DNA of 64,000 nt from Porphyromonadaceae bacterium H1 (GTDB lineage: Bacteria > Bacteroidota > Bacteroidia > Bacteroidales > Paludibacteraceae). The translations under genes and the position numbers were made by a program. This document shows positions 31,887-41,573 of this stretch, in pieces; the first letter of the stretch is position 1; the number at the start of each line of letters is the position of its first letter. Where the stretch lies: contig BDEJ01000041.1 in the NCBI GenBank assembly GCA_001653155.1, positions 38,899 to 102,898 on the forward strand, given 5' to 3'. Under the pieces are notes generated by a model that did not search any database, was not told where the DNA came from, and saw nothing but the letters and a program-made list of their open reading frames with translations.

Positions 31887-34475
31887 ATGAAAAAAACATT
31901 CCCTATCCTCGCATTGGGGCTGCTGTTGCTGCTCCCTTCCTGCATTCTGAAGAAACAGGCGCAAAGCAAACCCAAAATACCCAGCCTACCGAAAGACACG
32001 GTGGCAGCAATAGACAAAATAGTGAAAGATGCCGAAAAGCAAGTAGGGCTCTTCACCACTTATTTCCTACCGAAGAGCAACAAACTTTATTTTGAACTTC
32101 CCGACTCGGTTTTCGGTAAGCTTTATATGCTCTCGAACCGAATTTCGTCTACCAGTAACACGCAGGACTTCGTAGCCGGCCAGCTAGCCACCAACCCATT
32201 GATGTTGAGGCTAAGCAAAGACGGAAAGAATGTCTATCTGCACAAGGTTCAATATCAAAACCTCGTGGATGCGGGCGATGCCATCGCTCCCGCTTTCTAT
32301 AATAACTTCAGCGACCCCATCTTGAAAGGCTTTAAAATCGAAGCCCGACGGGGCAACAACGTATTGATAGAAGTAACAGCCTTTTTCGGAGGCAACGAGA
32401 AAAGTATCAGTCCCATTAAGCCCGAAAATCCCTTAGCCAAATTACTGGGCGGTTCCAAGAGTCTGAAAGGAAGCTTCGAAGCCGATGCTTCGGGGGTGTC
32501 GCAAGTGAAAACTTTCCCGAAAAACATCGAAATACAAAGCCGGTTGAGCTTTACGACCAGCCCGTTAAACGAGCCTTACACCGTGCGTGTACATCGCTCT
32601 CTCTTTTTGCTGCCGGACAGCACAATGAAAGCCCGTCTCGACGATACCCGTGTGGGATTCTTCAGCAGTCATCGCCATTTTTACACTTCCGAAAAATCCA
32701 AAATCGATGAATTTGCGTACATCCACCGCTGGCGTGTAGAACCCAAAGACGAAGATCGGGAGCTATACCTGCGCGGTGAATTGGTAGAGCCCAAGCGTCA
32801 AATTGTATTTTATGTGGACAGTGCATTCCCCGAAAAATGGGCAATAGCCGTAAAACAAGGTATCGAAGACTGGAACGAGGCTTTCGAAGGAGCAGGATTC
32901 AAGAACGTGGTGAAGGCCCTCGACTATCCCAAAAACGACCCGAACTTCGACCCCGACGACATGCGATACAGTTGCGTGCGCTATGCCGTATCGCCCATTG
33001 CCAACGCTATGGGACCCAGCTACGTCGATCCGCGGACAGGAGAGATACTGTCGGCAAACGTGATTTGGTATCACAACGTGGTATCGTTGGCTCACAATTG
33101 GCGTTTTGCACAAACGGCTGCAGTTGATCCTCGCGTACGCAGCCTGAACTTCCCTGTAGAAGTAATGCAAGAATCGCTACGTTACATAGCCGCCCACGAG
33201 ATAGGCCATACTCTCGGTCTGATGCACAACATGGGAGCCAGCTACTCCTTCCCCGTCGATTCCTTGCGCAGCCCTTCTTTCACGCAGCGCTACGGAACGA
33301 CTCCAAGTATTATGGACTATGCCCGCAACAACTATATCGCTCAACCCGGTGATTATGAGAAAGGAGTACGCCTCGTACCTCCCGTACTGGGTGTGTACGA
33401 CAAGCACGCAATCAATTGGGGATATCGGCTTATCCCCGATGCAAAAACTCCGAAAGACGAACGGAAGACACTGGCAAGCTGGATTGAAGCAAAAAAAGAC
33501 GATCCGATGTTCACTTACGGACCGCAGCAATTCTTTGCTACAGTCGATCCTACGGACCAAACCGAAGATCTTGGTAACGATCACATCCACGCAGGCAACT
33601 TGGCCATCAGCAACCTCAAGATCATCATGAACAATTTCGAGAAATGGGTTTTTGAACCGGGCGCCGACTACGAAGACATTAGCAAACTTTACGAAAATAT
33701 CGTATCGCAATACACCCGACACCTACGCCACGTGATGCCTTACATCGGAGGTGTGGAATTTCAGGAAATACGTCAGGGGGATGCCCTTTCGGCCAAGACC
33801 TACCTTCCCAAACAGGCACAGAAAGCAGCTATCACTTGGCTACTGGAGCAAGCACGCAGCTACAATCAATGGCTCACTCCAGCCTCTTTCCTCAACAAGA
33901 TAGGCTTCGATGCCAGCCGCAACGACCGTCTCTTGCTTTCTGTAGTAGGCTGCCTCTTTAGCCCAGCTGCCCTCTACCGCATCGATGAAGGAGGCAAGCT
34001 CGACGCAAAAAACAACTACAGCCTGCGCGGATATATCGACGATATGATGCAAGAGCTTTTCAAACCGACGTATCGCGGCCAAGCTCTCAGCCGCGAGGAT
34101 ATCCTGCTGCAAACGGCAGCCATCGATGCGATGCAGAAAATGAGTGGTTTGAAGACACGCAGTAGCTCCGCCTCGAAGTCATCCGTAGCTTTCGACGAGG
34201 TTATGTACAACGATCCCGGCAGGCCCGCTTGCAGCCTGAGTGGACAGAAAGGCTGTCAGCATGACCACGGTGCCGAAGCTTCCGACGAACTGATACGAAT
34301 CAACTTTGGTCTTCCGACTCTTCCGAACTCCGTACTGCAACCTTTGATGACAGCTCGCCTGCAACAAATCAAAAAACTCTACGAACTGCGCAAACAATCC
34401 GCCGATAAGGATACACGCGATTTCTACGAGTACCAACTCATGAAAATTGACAACCTGATGAAGGGAAACAACTAA
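31887..34475 (+). CDS. Zinc-dependent metalloprotease lipoprotein (DUF5117/DUF5118 type)
   Basis: 862 residues. The N-terminus MKKTFPILALGLLLLLPSC is a lipoprotein signal with Cys19. The central zinc site is HEIGHTLGLMHN with His437, typical of metzincins, and a conserved Met turn is likely after TTPSIMDYARNN. DUF5118 then DUF5117 come before it, and a C-terminal alpha-helical domain of about 350 residues after it. The protein probably sits on the outer membrane and cuts proteins or peptides. It is the first gene of a six-gene run; SusC starts 11 bases after its stop, which suggests that it feeds the transporter. Confidence 0.92.
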   Translation: MKKTFPILALGLLLLLPSCILKKQAQSKPKIPSLPKDTVAAIDKIVKDAEKQVGLFTTYFLPKSNKLYFELPDSVFGKLYMLSNRISSTSNTQDFVAGQLATNPLMLRLSKDGKNVYLHKVQYQNLVDAGDAIAPAFYNNFSDPILKGFKIEARRGNNVLIEVTAFFGGNEKSISPIKPENPLAKLLGGSKSLKGSFEADASGVSQVKTFPKNIEIQSRLSFTTSPLNEPYTVRVHRSLFLLPDSTMKARLDDTRVGFFSSHRHFYTSEKSKIDEFAYIHRWRVEPKDEDRELYLRGELVEPKRQIVFYVDSAFPEKWAIAVKQGIEDWNEAFEGAGFKNVVKALDYPKNDPNFDPDDMRYSCVRYAVSPIANAMGPSYVDPRTGEILSANVIWYHNVVSLAHNWRFAQTAAVDPRVRSLNFPVEVMQESLRYIAAHEIGHTLGLMHNMGASYSFPVDSLRSPSFTQRYGTTPSIMDYARNNYIAQPGDYEKGVRLVPPVLGVYDKHAINWGYRLIPDAKTPKDERKTLASWIEAKKDDPMFTYGPQQFFATVDPTDQTEDLGNDHIHAGNLAISNLKIIMNNFEKWVFEPGADYEDISKLYENIVSQYTRHLRHVMPYIGGVEFQEIRQGDALSAKTYLPKQAQKAAITWLLEQARSYNQWLTPASFLNKIGFDASRNDRLLLSVVGCLFSPAALYRIDEGGKLDAKNNYSLRGYIDDMMQELFKPTYRGQALSREDILLQTAAIDAMQKMSGLKTRSSSASKSSVAFDEVMYNDPGRPACSLSGQKGCQHDHGAEASDELIRINFGLPTLPNSVLQPLMTARLQQIKKLYELRKQSADKDTRDFYEYQLMKIDNLMKGNN

Positions 34476-34486
34476 AAAAGAGAGAA

Positions 34487-37400
34487 ATGCTGCTTCAGAT
34501 AAAAAAACAGCTCTGCCTGCTACTTGTACTTGTAACGAGTTTACTCCTCCCCGTACAAGCACAAGATACGTCAGGATTTACGCAAAAAGGCCGTGTGATC
34601 GACACACGCGGAGAACTTGTCCCCGGTGCTAATGTGAGTGTAGTCGGTCAGCAAAGAGCCACCATGACCGACGGCGAAGGGAATTTCTCGATCCGTATAA
34701 ACGGAGAAACTGGGAGTTTGCAAATAAGCAGCATGGGGTATAACACGCAAACCGTCACCGTAAAACAGGGAAGTGCGCCGATTACCATCACTCTGGAAGG
34801 GAACCAGAAACTACTGGATGAAGTGGTTATTGTAGGCTACGGCGTGCAACGCAAGACAGCTTTAACCAGCTCCGTAGAAGTAGTAAAAAGCGACGCTTTG
34901 CTACAGATGGCGACTCCAAATCTCGACCAGGCTTTGAACGGACAAGCAGCAGGATTGCAGGTCATGACCTCGCATGCAGACCCGACGGCACGCCGCGAAT
35001 CGGACATACGCATACGGGGTATCAACGGATCGCCCCTTCTGGTAATCGATGGTGTGCCTCGTTACAGCGTCAATGCTTCGGAAGAGATGCGCTTGTCCGA
35101 CCTCAACCCCGATGACATCGAAAGCATCTCCATCCTCAAGGATGCTGCCGGAGCGGCTGTATATGGCTCGCGGGCTGCCAACGGCGTAATATTGGTAACC
35201 ACCAAACGCGGACAGAAATCCCAAAAGTTACGCGTACAGTACCGAGGACAATACAACTTGCAACAGGCCACACAGTTTCCGGAATTCGTAGATGCCTACC
35301 ATTTCGCCCAACTCTACAACCGTGCCATCGACAACAGCCCCGGAAAGCCGCATACGAAATATTCGGATGAAGACATGGAGAACATACGCTTAGGAAACGC
35401 ACCCAATAAATTCGGCAATGAAAACCTGATCGATTACCTGAAGAAGACAGCCTCATCCACCTCCCATAACTTGTCTTTGCAAGGCGGTAGCGAATCCTTA
35501 CGCTATTTTCTTTCCGGAGGCTATACGAACACACAAGGGCTCTACAGTGGAATCAGTCGCGACCGCTACAACTATTCGATAAAGCTCGATGCCAGCCTCA
35601 CACGAAATTTGAACTTATCGGTAGATGTAATCGGCAGCCGATCGGCTAACAAAAATACCGGATACGCAAGCATAGAAGGGATATACAACAGCTCTCCCAT
35701 CCAAGTGCTACGCTATACCAACGACAAACTGGCCAGCATCAATGGTTACAATCCGCTTATCGGGATTTTAGGGCTTGGTGGCTATTTGGACAGCCGGACA
35801 AATTTTTCGACACTCACCGGGCACATTTCCTACAAACTACCTTGGATAAAAGGCCTGTCTCTCTACGCTAAGGCAACAACGGACTATAACGTGAGCGAGG
35901 ACGAGACTGTGAACCTACCCGTAACCCTCTACAACTTCGACAACAGCAAGGGGGTAGAGGAATTTACGGAAGATATTCAAACGATGTATCCTAAAAAACA
36001 AACTTCCGTGAAACTGAAAAACATCGTTGCCGAAAATAGCCTGCTCGAAGCGGGAATGAATTACAACCGTTCCTTCCATTCGCTACACGATGTAAGCGCC
36101 ATGTTGGTAGCCAATTATCAGGAGCAGGATATTCGAAGTTTGGAAGCAGCCAATAAAGATGTACCGGGCTCCTATCCGCTCATTATCGGAACAGCTTTAC
36201 CCGAAAATACGACACTAGTCGGTTTGAAAAGCTCCAAGCAGCGTGCTTCTCTGATCGGGAGAGCCACCTATGGATACGGCAATCGCTACTTCATCGAAGG
36301 GAATTTCCGCGTGGACGGCTCCACCTCATTTGCTCCGGAAAATCGTTGGGGTTTCTTTCCTTCGGCATCCGCATCCTGGGTGTTGAGCAACGAAGGCTTC
36401 TTCAAAAACTGGAAGCAGGATGTCCTATCGAATGTAAAATTCAGAAGCTCTGCCGGCATACTGGGAAACGATGCGGGTGTTCTCCCCTACAGTTATCTTT
36501 TCTCTTATAAATCTCTCATATCGCAAGGTTATCCCATCGGTAAAAAATTCAAACACGGATTGGGACTGGAAACAGGAAGCTACCCCAACCCAAGATTGAT
36601 GTGGGGAAAAAGCGAAGACTTCAATATGGGCTTAGACTTAGGTTTTGCCAGCAACCGCTTCGAAGTTTCTTTCGAACATTACTGGCGTTATCTCACCAAC
36701 GACATCCGCCTTACCGACCCATTCAACTTTCCTCCTTCAGTAGGAGCCAACGGAGCCCTTCCCTACGAAAACTACGGTAAGGTTAAAGCTTGGGGCTGGG
36801 ATCTGACCCTGATTCATAAGAATACAATCGGGAAAAAATTCAAATACGATCTGACTCTGACCTTTACCAAAACTGACGACATAACCTTGGATGCCGGAGA
36901 CGAATCGTCACTCTCTCCCAATCGGCGACGGGTAGGACGGAGCAGCATGCTGTGGTGGCTTTATCAAGCTGACGGACTCTTCCGTTCGGCAGAAGAACTC
37001 TCCACGCATCCACTCGATCAGGATCAAAAAGGAAACAGCGAACTCGCACCGGGCGACATCCGCTACGTTGATGTTGAAAAAGACAATAAATTGAACGAGC
37101 GCGATATGATAGCCGTTAAAAACAGTTCTTATCCCGATATGTCCTACAGCATCAAACTGGGCATGCGTTATGCCGGTTTCTTCTTTAATGCCATGCTGCA
37201 AGGAGTTGCCGGTTACAAACAACTCATATACGATCGATATTCACTGTATTCCAACAGCTTGCAACGCTTCCAGCGCTACCACTACGACAACACGTGGACA
37301 GCCGAAAACCCACAGGCAGACTATCCGCGTGTAAAATTTGCCTCTTCAACGGACAACAACAGGAAAGCATCCACATTCTGGCTGAAAGACTGTGATTTTA

Positions 37401-37600
37401 TCCGCTTGAAGTCCGTATCGATAGGATATGTATTTGCTCCGGAGCTGTTGCGAAAAATAAAAGTCAACAGCTTAAGTATCTCCTTACAAGGATCGAACCT
37501 ACTCACCTTATCGAGCTTGGAAAACGGAGTAGACCCCGAATCACTGCGAGGTTACCCCACACAACGAAGCTACGGCTTGGCCCTCAACGTCGGATTTTAA
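34487..37600 (+). CDS. SusC/RagA-family TonB-dependent outer-membrane transporter
   Basis: 1037 residues. Signal peptide about 1-25 (ending LLLPVQAQ). A carboxypeptidase-regulatory-like domain (about 30-115, GRVIDTRGELVPGANVSVVG) is followed by a TonB-dependent plug (DEVVIVGYGVQRKTALTSS, then DAAGAAVYGSRAANGVILV) and a 22-strand barrel that ends RSYGLALNVGF. No STN domain is seen, so it does not signal to a FecR anti-sigma. SusC proteins import oligosaccharides or, in the Rag subgroup, peptides across the outer membrane with SusD. Cargo here is unknown; the linked proteases point to peptides or glycopeptides. Confidence 0.95.
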   Translation: MLLQIKKQLCLLLVLVTSLLLPVQAQDTSGFTQKGRVIDTRGELVPGANVSVVGQQRATMTDGEGNFSIRINGETGSLQISSMGYNTQTVTVKQGSAPITITLEGNQKLLDEVVIVGYGVQRKTALTSSVEVVKSDALLQMATPNLDQALNGQAAGLQVMTSHADPTARRESDIRIRGINGSPLLVIDGVPRYSVNASEEMRLSDLNPDDIESISILKDAAGAAVYGSRAANGVILVTTKRGQKSQKLRVQYRGQYNLQQATQFPEFVDAYHFAQLYNRAIDNSPGKPHTKYSDEDMENIRLGNAPNKFGNENLIDYLKKTASSTSHNLSLQGGSESLRYFLSGGYTNTQGLYSGISRDRYNYSIKLDASLTRNLNLSVDVIGSRSANKNTGYASIEGIYNSSPIQVLRYTNDKLASINGYNPLIGILGLGGYLDSRTNFSTLTGHISYKLPWIKGLSLYAKATTDYNVSEDETVNLPVTLYNFDNSKGVEEFTEDIQTMYPKKQTSVKLKNIVAENSLLEAGMNYNRSFHSLHDVSAMLVANYQEQDIRSLEAANKDVPGSYPLIIGTALPENTTLVGLKSSKQRASLIGRATYGYGNRYFIEGNFRVDGSTSFAPENRWGFFPSASASWVLSNEGFFKNWKQDVLSNVKFRSSAGILGNDAGVLPYSYLFSYKSLISQGYPIGKKFKHGLGLETGSYPNPRLMWGKSEDFNMGLDLGFASNRFEVSFEHYWRYLTNDIRLTDPFNFPPSVGANGALPYENYGKVKAWGWDLTLIHKNTIGKKFKYDLTLTFTKTDDITLDAGDESSLSPNRRRVGRSSMLWWLYQADGLFRSAEELSTHPLDQDQKGNSELAPGDIRYVDVEKDNKLNERDMIAVKNSSYPDMSYSIKLGMRYAGFFFNAMLQGVAGYKQLIYDRYSLYSNSLQRFQRYHYDNTWTAENPQADYPRVKFASSTDNNRKASTFWLKDCDFIRLKSVSIGYVFAPELLRKIKVNSLSISLQGSNLLTLSSLENGVDPESLRGYPTQRSYGLALNVGF

Positions 37601-37614
37601 CACTAAAGTTCTAA

Positions 37615-39366
37615 ATGAAAACAAAAATCAGCATATTGCTTGTTAGCCTTGCATTACTTGTTTCTTCCTGCGAGGGGCTCTTCCGCGAGCGTCCCATTGA
37701 TAAACTGCCCGAGGATATGATTTGGGAAACCCCACAATTGCTCGACAATTACGTGCTGGGATGGTATCGCAGTATGAACTACGGCTTTTCGATCTACATG
37801 CCTACAACCGCCTTGTTCAAAGGATTGGGACGTGAATACCTGCCTTGGTACACCGACCAAATCACCGTAAGTAGAGCCGACTGGTTCGGAACCGCCTACG
37901 GTGATATACTCAAGGGCAGCACTCAGGCCATTACTCAAAAAGCAAAAACAGAATGGAACAATCATTACAGCAATCTCCGGTCCATCAACCTTTTGATCGC
38001 CAAGCAAGATAAAATAGCCGAAGGGAAGCAAAAACAACGCATCCTCGGAGAAGCACATTTCTTCAGGGCTTACTACCATTACTTGTTATGGCGACGCTTC
38101 GGCGGTGTCATCATCATGAGGGAGGTTTATGATCCTCTGATCGAAAAAAAGAAGTTCCCGCGTGCCACTTACGACGAAATGGTATCGGCCATCATACGGG
38201 ACGCACAAGAAGCAGCCCGCCTACTGGAAGAAAAGAATGAAAGTGGAGACGAAGGACGTGTAACCAAAGGCGCTGCCTTGATGCTACAAGCCAAAACCTA
38301 CCTATGGGCCTCTTCGCCTATTTTCCAAAATAAGAAAGAGAGCTACCTCGGATTTACCGAAGACAGAAAGAACCCAATGCTTGAAAAAGCAGCTGCTGCC
38401 TACGAAGAGCTGCTGAAACTCCCCTATCGCCTAATGCCGGTTAGCGGCAACACAGAACGAGAAATCGCGTTGAGTTACCGAAACATATTTCTGACCAAGA
38501 ATTCCGAAGAATCCATACTCGAAGTACAGACCTCTGACGACGGAAACATCGAAAACGGTAACGGTCACAAGCTGGACGAGCAAGCCATATCACCTTATTG
38601 GGGTGGCACCTTAGCAGCCTACACCCCGCTGCAAAATCACGTGGATGAATACGGAATGCGCGATGGGGCTGTTTATAATCCGAAAGAGCCCTACAAAAAT
38701 CGAGATTACCGATTCTATGCCAATGTCTTATACGACGGATGTACGTTCCGGGAACGTAAAATGGAAATTCATTCTGTATACCAAGGCACAACAGCGATAC
38801 CGGGAAAAGACCTCAAGCCCTACGGCGCTGACAACAACGCAGCCGTCTCCATTACGGGCTATTACATGGGAAAATTTGTCAACGAAACACAATCCATCGA
38901 TAAGAAACCGGACAAAGGCAGTAGCCAAAATTACATCATCTGGCGCTACGCCGAAGCCTTACTCGATTATGCGGAGGTCAAGTTCGAGCAAGGAGAGATC
39001 GATAAGGCCTTGGAGTTCGTAAACCAAATACGCCGCCGAGTGCACATGCCGGACTTGAGCTCGCTATCGCGTGAGCAACTCGATAACGAACGGCGAGTCG
39101 AAATGGCTTTCGAAGAGACCGTATATTGGGATATATACCGTTGGGGGCAAGCCGAAAAAAAATTCAACGGAGACGCTGCCAACACCCCTTGGAAAATTAT
39201 GCGGGTAGGAATCGTAAATGGAGAAATTCGTTATCGCATATCCGATTTTAATTCGGAACAAGCCAAAATGCGCTATTTCAAGGATTACCACTATTATTGG
39301 CCCATACCTTGGGATGAAGTTCGTTATCAAGGATTTGATCAAAACCCCGAATGGCAGGAAACCTGA
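37615..39366 (+). CDS. SusD/RagB-family nutrient-binding lipoprotein
   Basis: 583 residues. Lipoprotein signal MKTKISILLVSLALLVSSC with Cys19. The SusD fold is recognised from the N-terminal RERPIDKLPEDMIW, the TPR-like core (RILGEAHFFRAYYHYLLWRR) and the C-terminal RYAEALLDYAEVKFEQG, LEFVNQIRRR, ELDNERRVEMAFEE-type segment and YWPIPWDEVRYQGFDQNPEW. It forms a lid over the SusC barrel. It starts 14 bases after susC and continues the same run of genes. Confidence 0.95.
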   Translation: MKTKISILLVSLALLVSSCEGLFRERPIDKLPEDMIWETPQLLDNYVLGWYRSMNYGFSIYMPTTALFKGLGREYLPWYTDQITVSRADWFGTAYGDILKGSTQAITQKAKTEWNNHYSNLRSINLLIAKQDKIAEGKQKQRILGEAHFFRAYYHYLLWRRFGGVIIMREVYDPLIEKKKFPRATYDEMVSAIIRDAQEAARLLEEKNESGDEGRVTKGAALMLQAKTYLWASSPIFQNKKESYLGFTEDRKNPMLEKAAAAYEELLKLPYRLMPVSGNTEREIALSYRNIFLTKNSEESILEVQTSDDGNIENGNGHKLDEQAISPYWGGTLAAYTPLQNHVDEYGMRDGAVYNPKEPYKNRDYRFYANVLYDGCTFRERKMEIHSVYQGTTAIPGKDLKPYGADNNAAVSITGYYMGKFVNETQSIDKKPDKGSSQNYIIWRYAEALLDYAEVKFEQGEIDKALEFVNQIRRRVHMPDLSSLSREQLDNERRVEMAFEETVYWDIYRWGQAEKKFNGDAANTPWKIMRVGIVNGEIRYRISDFNSEQAKMRYFKDYHYYWPIPWDEVRYQGFDQNPEWQET

Positions 39367-39425
39367 AAACGATCGCGAGGTTTTTTATTAATTTTATGTT
39401 TCATTCCAGATAAAGGGAGGAAGAG

Positions 39426-41507
39426 ATGAAGAAGCTGCTTTTTACTATATGCTGTACAATGCTTATAGGAGGATTGCTTGCCCGAAACAACTCCTTAGAT
39501 CCGGTATCTACCCACACAAAAATAACACAAACAGCCTCGAAATTTAATAAACAGATAGGCCCCGGATACCTAAAAGAGTTGGGAGGCGGTTCTTACATCA
39601 GCAAGGAAACAAAAATCCGGAGCCAACTCGATATCATCTCCGAGCTGTTTCAGGAAAAGTTCACAAAAACAACTGAACAAGGGTCTGCATATAAGAGTAT
39701 CAATTTCCATAAAGGTATTCCCGAGGAAATACAAAAGCGGGTAATGGAAGAGTTTGGCGAAAAAGCTCCGACCAACAAAGAATGTCACGTACTTCTTGCC
39801 AAGGATGCGAACATAGACGTCTATGCCTTTTCGGATGCCGGATTGTTCTACGGCTTGATGTCCATCCTGCAACTCAGCGAAAAAGCTTATATGCCCTATG
39901 TATTTGTTTATGATTATCCCGTTTGCGAAGAAAGAGGCTTGAAAGTATTTTTACCTTCCTCCAAAAACATCCCTTTTTTCAAGAAATTGGTAGATATGCT
40001 CTGTCTGTTCAAGTACAATCAGCTGATGATAGAGGTCGGTGGGGCTATGGAATACAGCAAACATCCCGAAATAAACAAAGGCTGGGTGGCATACTGCAAG
40101 GAAATGAGCGAATATTCGGGAAAGACCACGCAAATTCAGGATTATACTTATCCCTGGTATAAAAATGCCATCCACATGGAGAACGGAGAGGGCGAATACC
40201 TCTCTCAGGCTCAGGTTAAGGAACTGGTGGAGTATTGCAAGAAGAGAATGATCGAAGTGATACCCGAAGTGCCCTCGCTGGGACACTGCGACTACCTGAT
40301 GCTGGGCAATCACGACATAGCCGAAATAGCAGCCGACCCATACGCAGACACCTACTGCCCATCCAATCCCAGATCCTACGAAGTACTTTTTGATGTATTG
40401 GAGGATGTCATCGCCGTATTTGAACCCAACATCATAAACATAGGACACGATGAATATTACAGCATCGCTATTTGCGATAAATGCAAGGGGAAAAGCGGAG
40501 CTGAACTTTTTGCAGGTGATATTCACAAGATTTACGACTTCCTGAAGGCAAGAAACATAAAAACCGCAATTTGGGGCGATAAGCTGCTGAAAGACGTTTA
40601 TGTGCCGGGAGCAGGAGATTTCGGTGGCGCCGAAATAACAATGTATAGCCCTCAGTTTCATCAAAAAGACGGCAAAGTAATCGGCATCATGCCTGCGACA
40701 TGGCAGTCCATCGATATGATTCCCAAAGATGTAGAGATACTTCATTGGGTATGGAGTCTCGGAGAAGACTTGGAAGACCAGCTCTTTGAACGGAACTTCG
40801 GCTTACGTTACGGCAATTTCGAAGGCTACCTCTTCCCGAATTGGAAAAAACACATCCGGAAAGGAGCTAAAGGCGCCATGATTTCCAACTGGAGCAGCCT
40901 GAATGAACTCATACTGCAACGCAACGCTATATTCTTCGGACTGGCTTATGCCTATGAGATGTTCTGGAATCATACTTTCGATGATAACGACTACGAAAGC
41001 ATAAGAGACAAGGTACTCTCCCTCCTCTTCAACTTCAAATACGGGGATTTGGAAGGTTACAAAAAAACGACAAAGCTCCTCCCCCACCCTGATATGATAG
41101 ACGTAGTTTATACTACCGACTACAAGGTAGATTTTAAGTTCTTTGTCGATGGAGTATTCCCGGAAGCTAAAATTTATGAAATCGGAAAATTTGTATTCCG
41201 GTATGAAGACGGCAGTGTAGAGAAACTTCCCATAACTTTCGGAGAGAACATAAGTTACAAAGGGCTTGACTGGCAACGACATAAAAAAGAAAAACCCGAA
41301 CGGGGAGAGCCTGTTTATAAAATAGACGAACACTTGCTCGAGGTATCCATGAATACCTTGCCAATTTTGGAGGGCAATACAACTTATTTCAGATTCCCTG
41401 TCAGGAACCCTCATAAAGATAAAATACTCAAAGATTTTTACATAGAGAAACAGAAGGACAAGAAGTGTGAGATTCTGATAAAGAGCATTAACTACCTCTA
41501 CGAATAA
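39426..41507 (+). CDS. GH20-like glycosidase (beta-N-acetylhexosaminidase family)
   Basis: 693 residues. Signal peptide about 1-19. Residues about 60-165 form the GH20 N-terminal domain and the barrel follows from EERGLKVFLPSSKN. The catalytic pair is Asp342-Glu343 in INIGHDEYYS, in the position of the GH20 IGGDE motif, with a His in place of the second Gly. ISNWSSLNELILQ and a C-terminal domain of about 140 residues complete it. GH20 enzymes release N-acetylglucosamine or N-acetylgalactosamine from glycoproteins and glycolipids. No T9SS domain is seen, so it may stay in the periplasm. It follows susD after 59 bases. Confidence 0.8.
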   Translation: MKKLLFTICCTMLIGGLLARNNSLDPVSTHTKITQTASKFNKQIGPGYLKELGGGSYISKETKIRSQLDIISELFQEKFTKTTEQGSAYKSINFHKGIPEEIQKRVMEEFGEKAPTNKECHVLLAKDANIDVYAFSDAGLFYGLMSILQLSEKAYMPYVFVYDYPVCEERGLKVFLPSSKNIPFFKKLVDMLCLFKYNQLMIEVGGAMEYSKHPEINKGWVAYCKEMSEYSGKTTQIQDYTYPWYKNAIHMENGEGEYLSQAQVKELVEYCKKRMIEVIPEVPSLGHCDYLMLGNHDIAEIAADPYADTYCPSNPRSYEVLFDVLEDVIAVFEPNIINIGHDEYYSIAICDKCKGKSGAELFAGDIHKIYDFLKARNIKTAIWGDKLLKDVYVPGAGDFGGAEITMYSPQFHQKDGKVIGIMPATWQSIDMIPKDVEILHWVWSLGEDLEDQLFERNFGLRYGNFEGYLFPNWKKHIRKGAKGAMISNWSSLNELILQRNAIFFGLAYAYEMFWNHTFDDNDYESIRDKVLSLLFNFKYGDLEGYKKTTKLLPHPDMIDVVYTTDYKVDFKFFVDGVFPEAKIYEIGKFVFRYEDGSVEKLPITFGENISYKGLDWQRHKKEKPERGEPVYKIDEHLLEVSMNTLPILEGNTTYFRFPVRNPHKDKILKDFYIEKQKDKKCEILIKSINYLYE

Positions 41508-41573
41508 GACTCGGAAACACACAGCAAAAGACAATAATTTATAAATTCATTCCAAACAGAAAAAAGAAAAATT

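Noticed and set aside
39951..40745. Open frame of 264 codons on the minus strand
   Set aside because: It is the shadow of the GH20-like gene; composition is that of a reversed coding strand.
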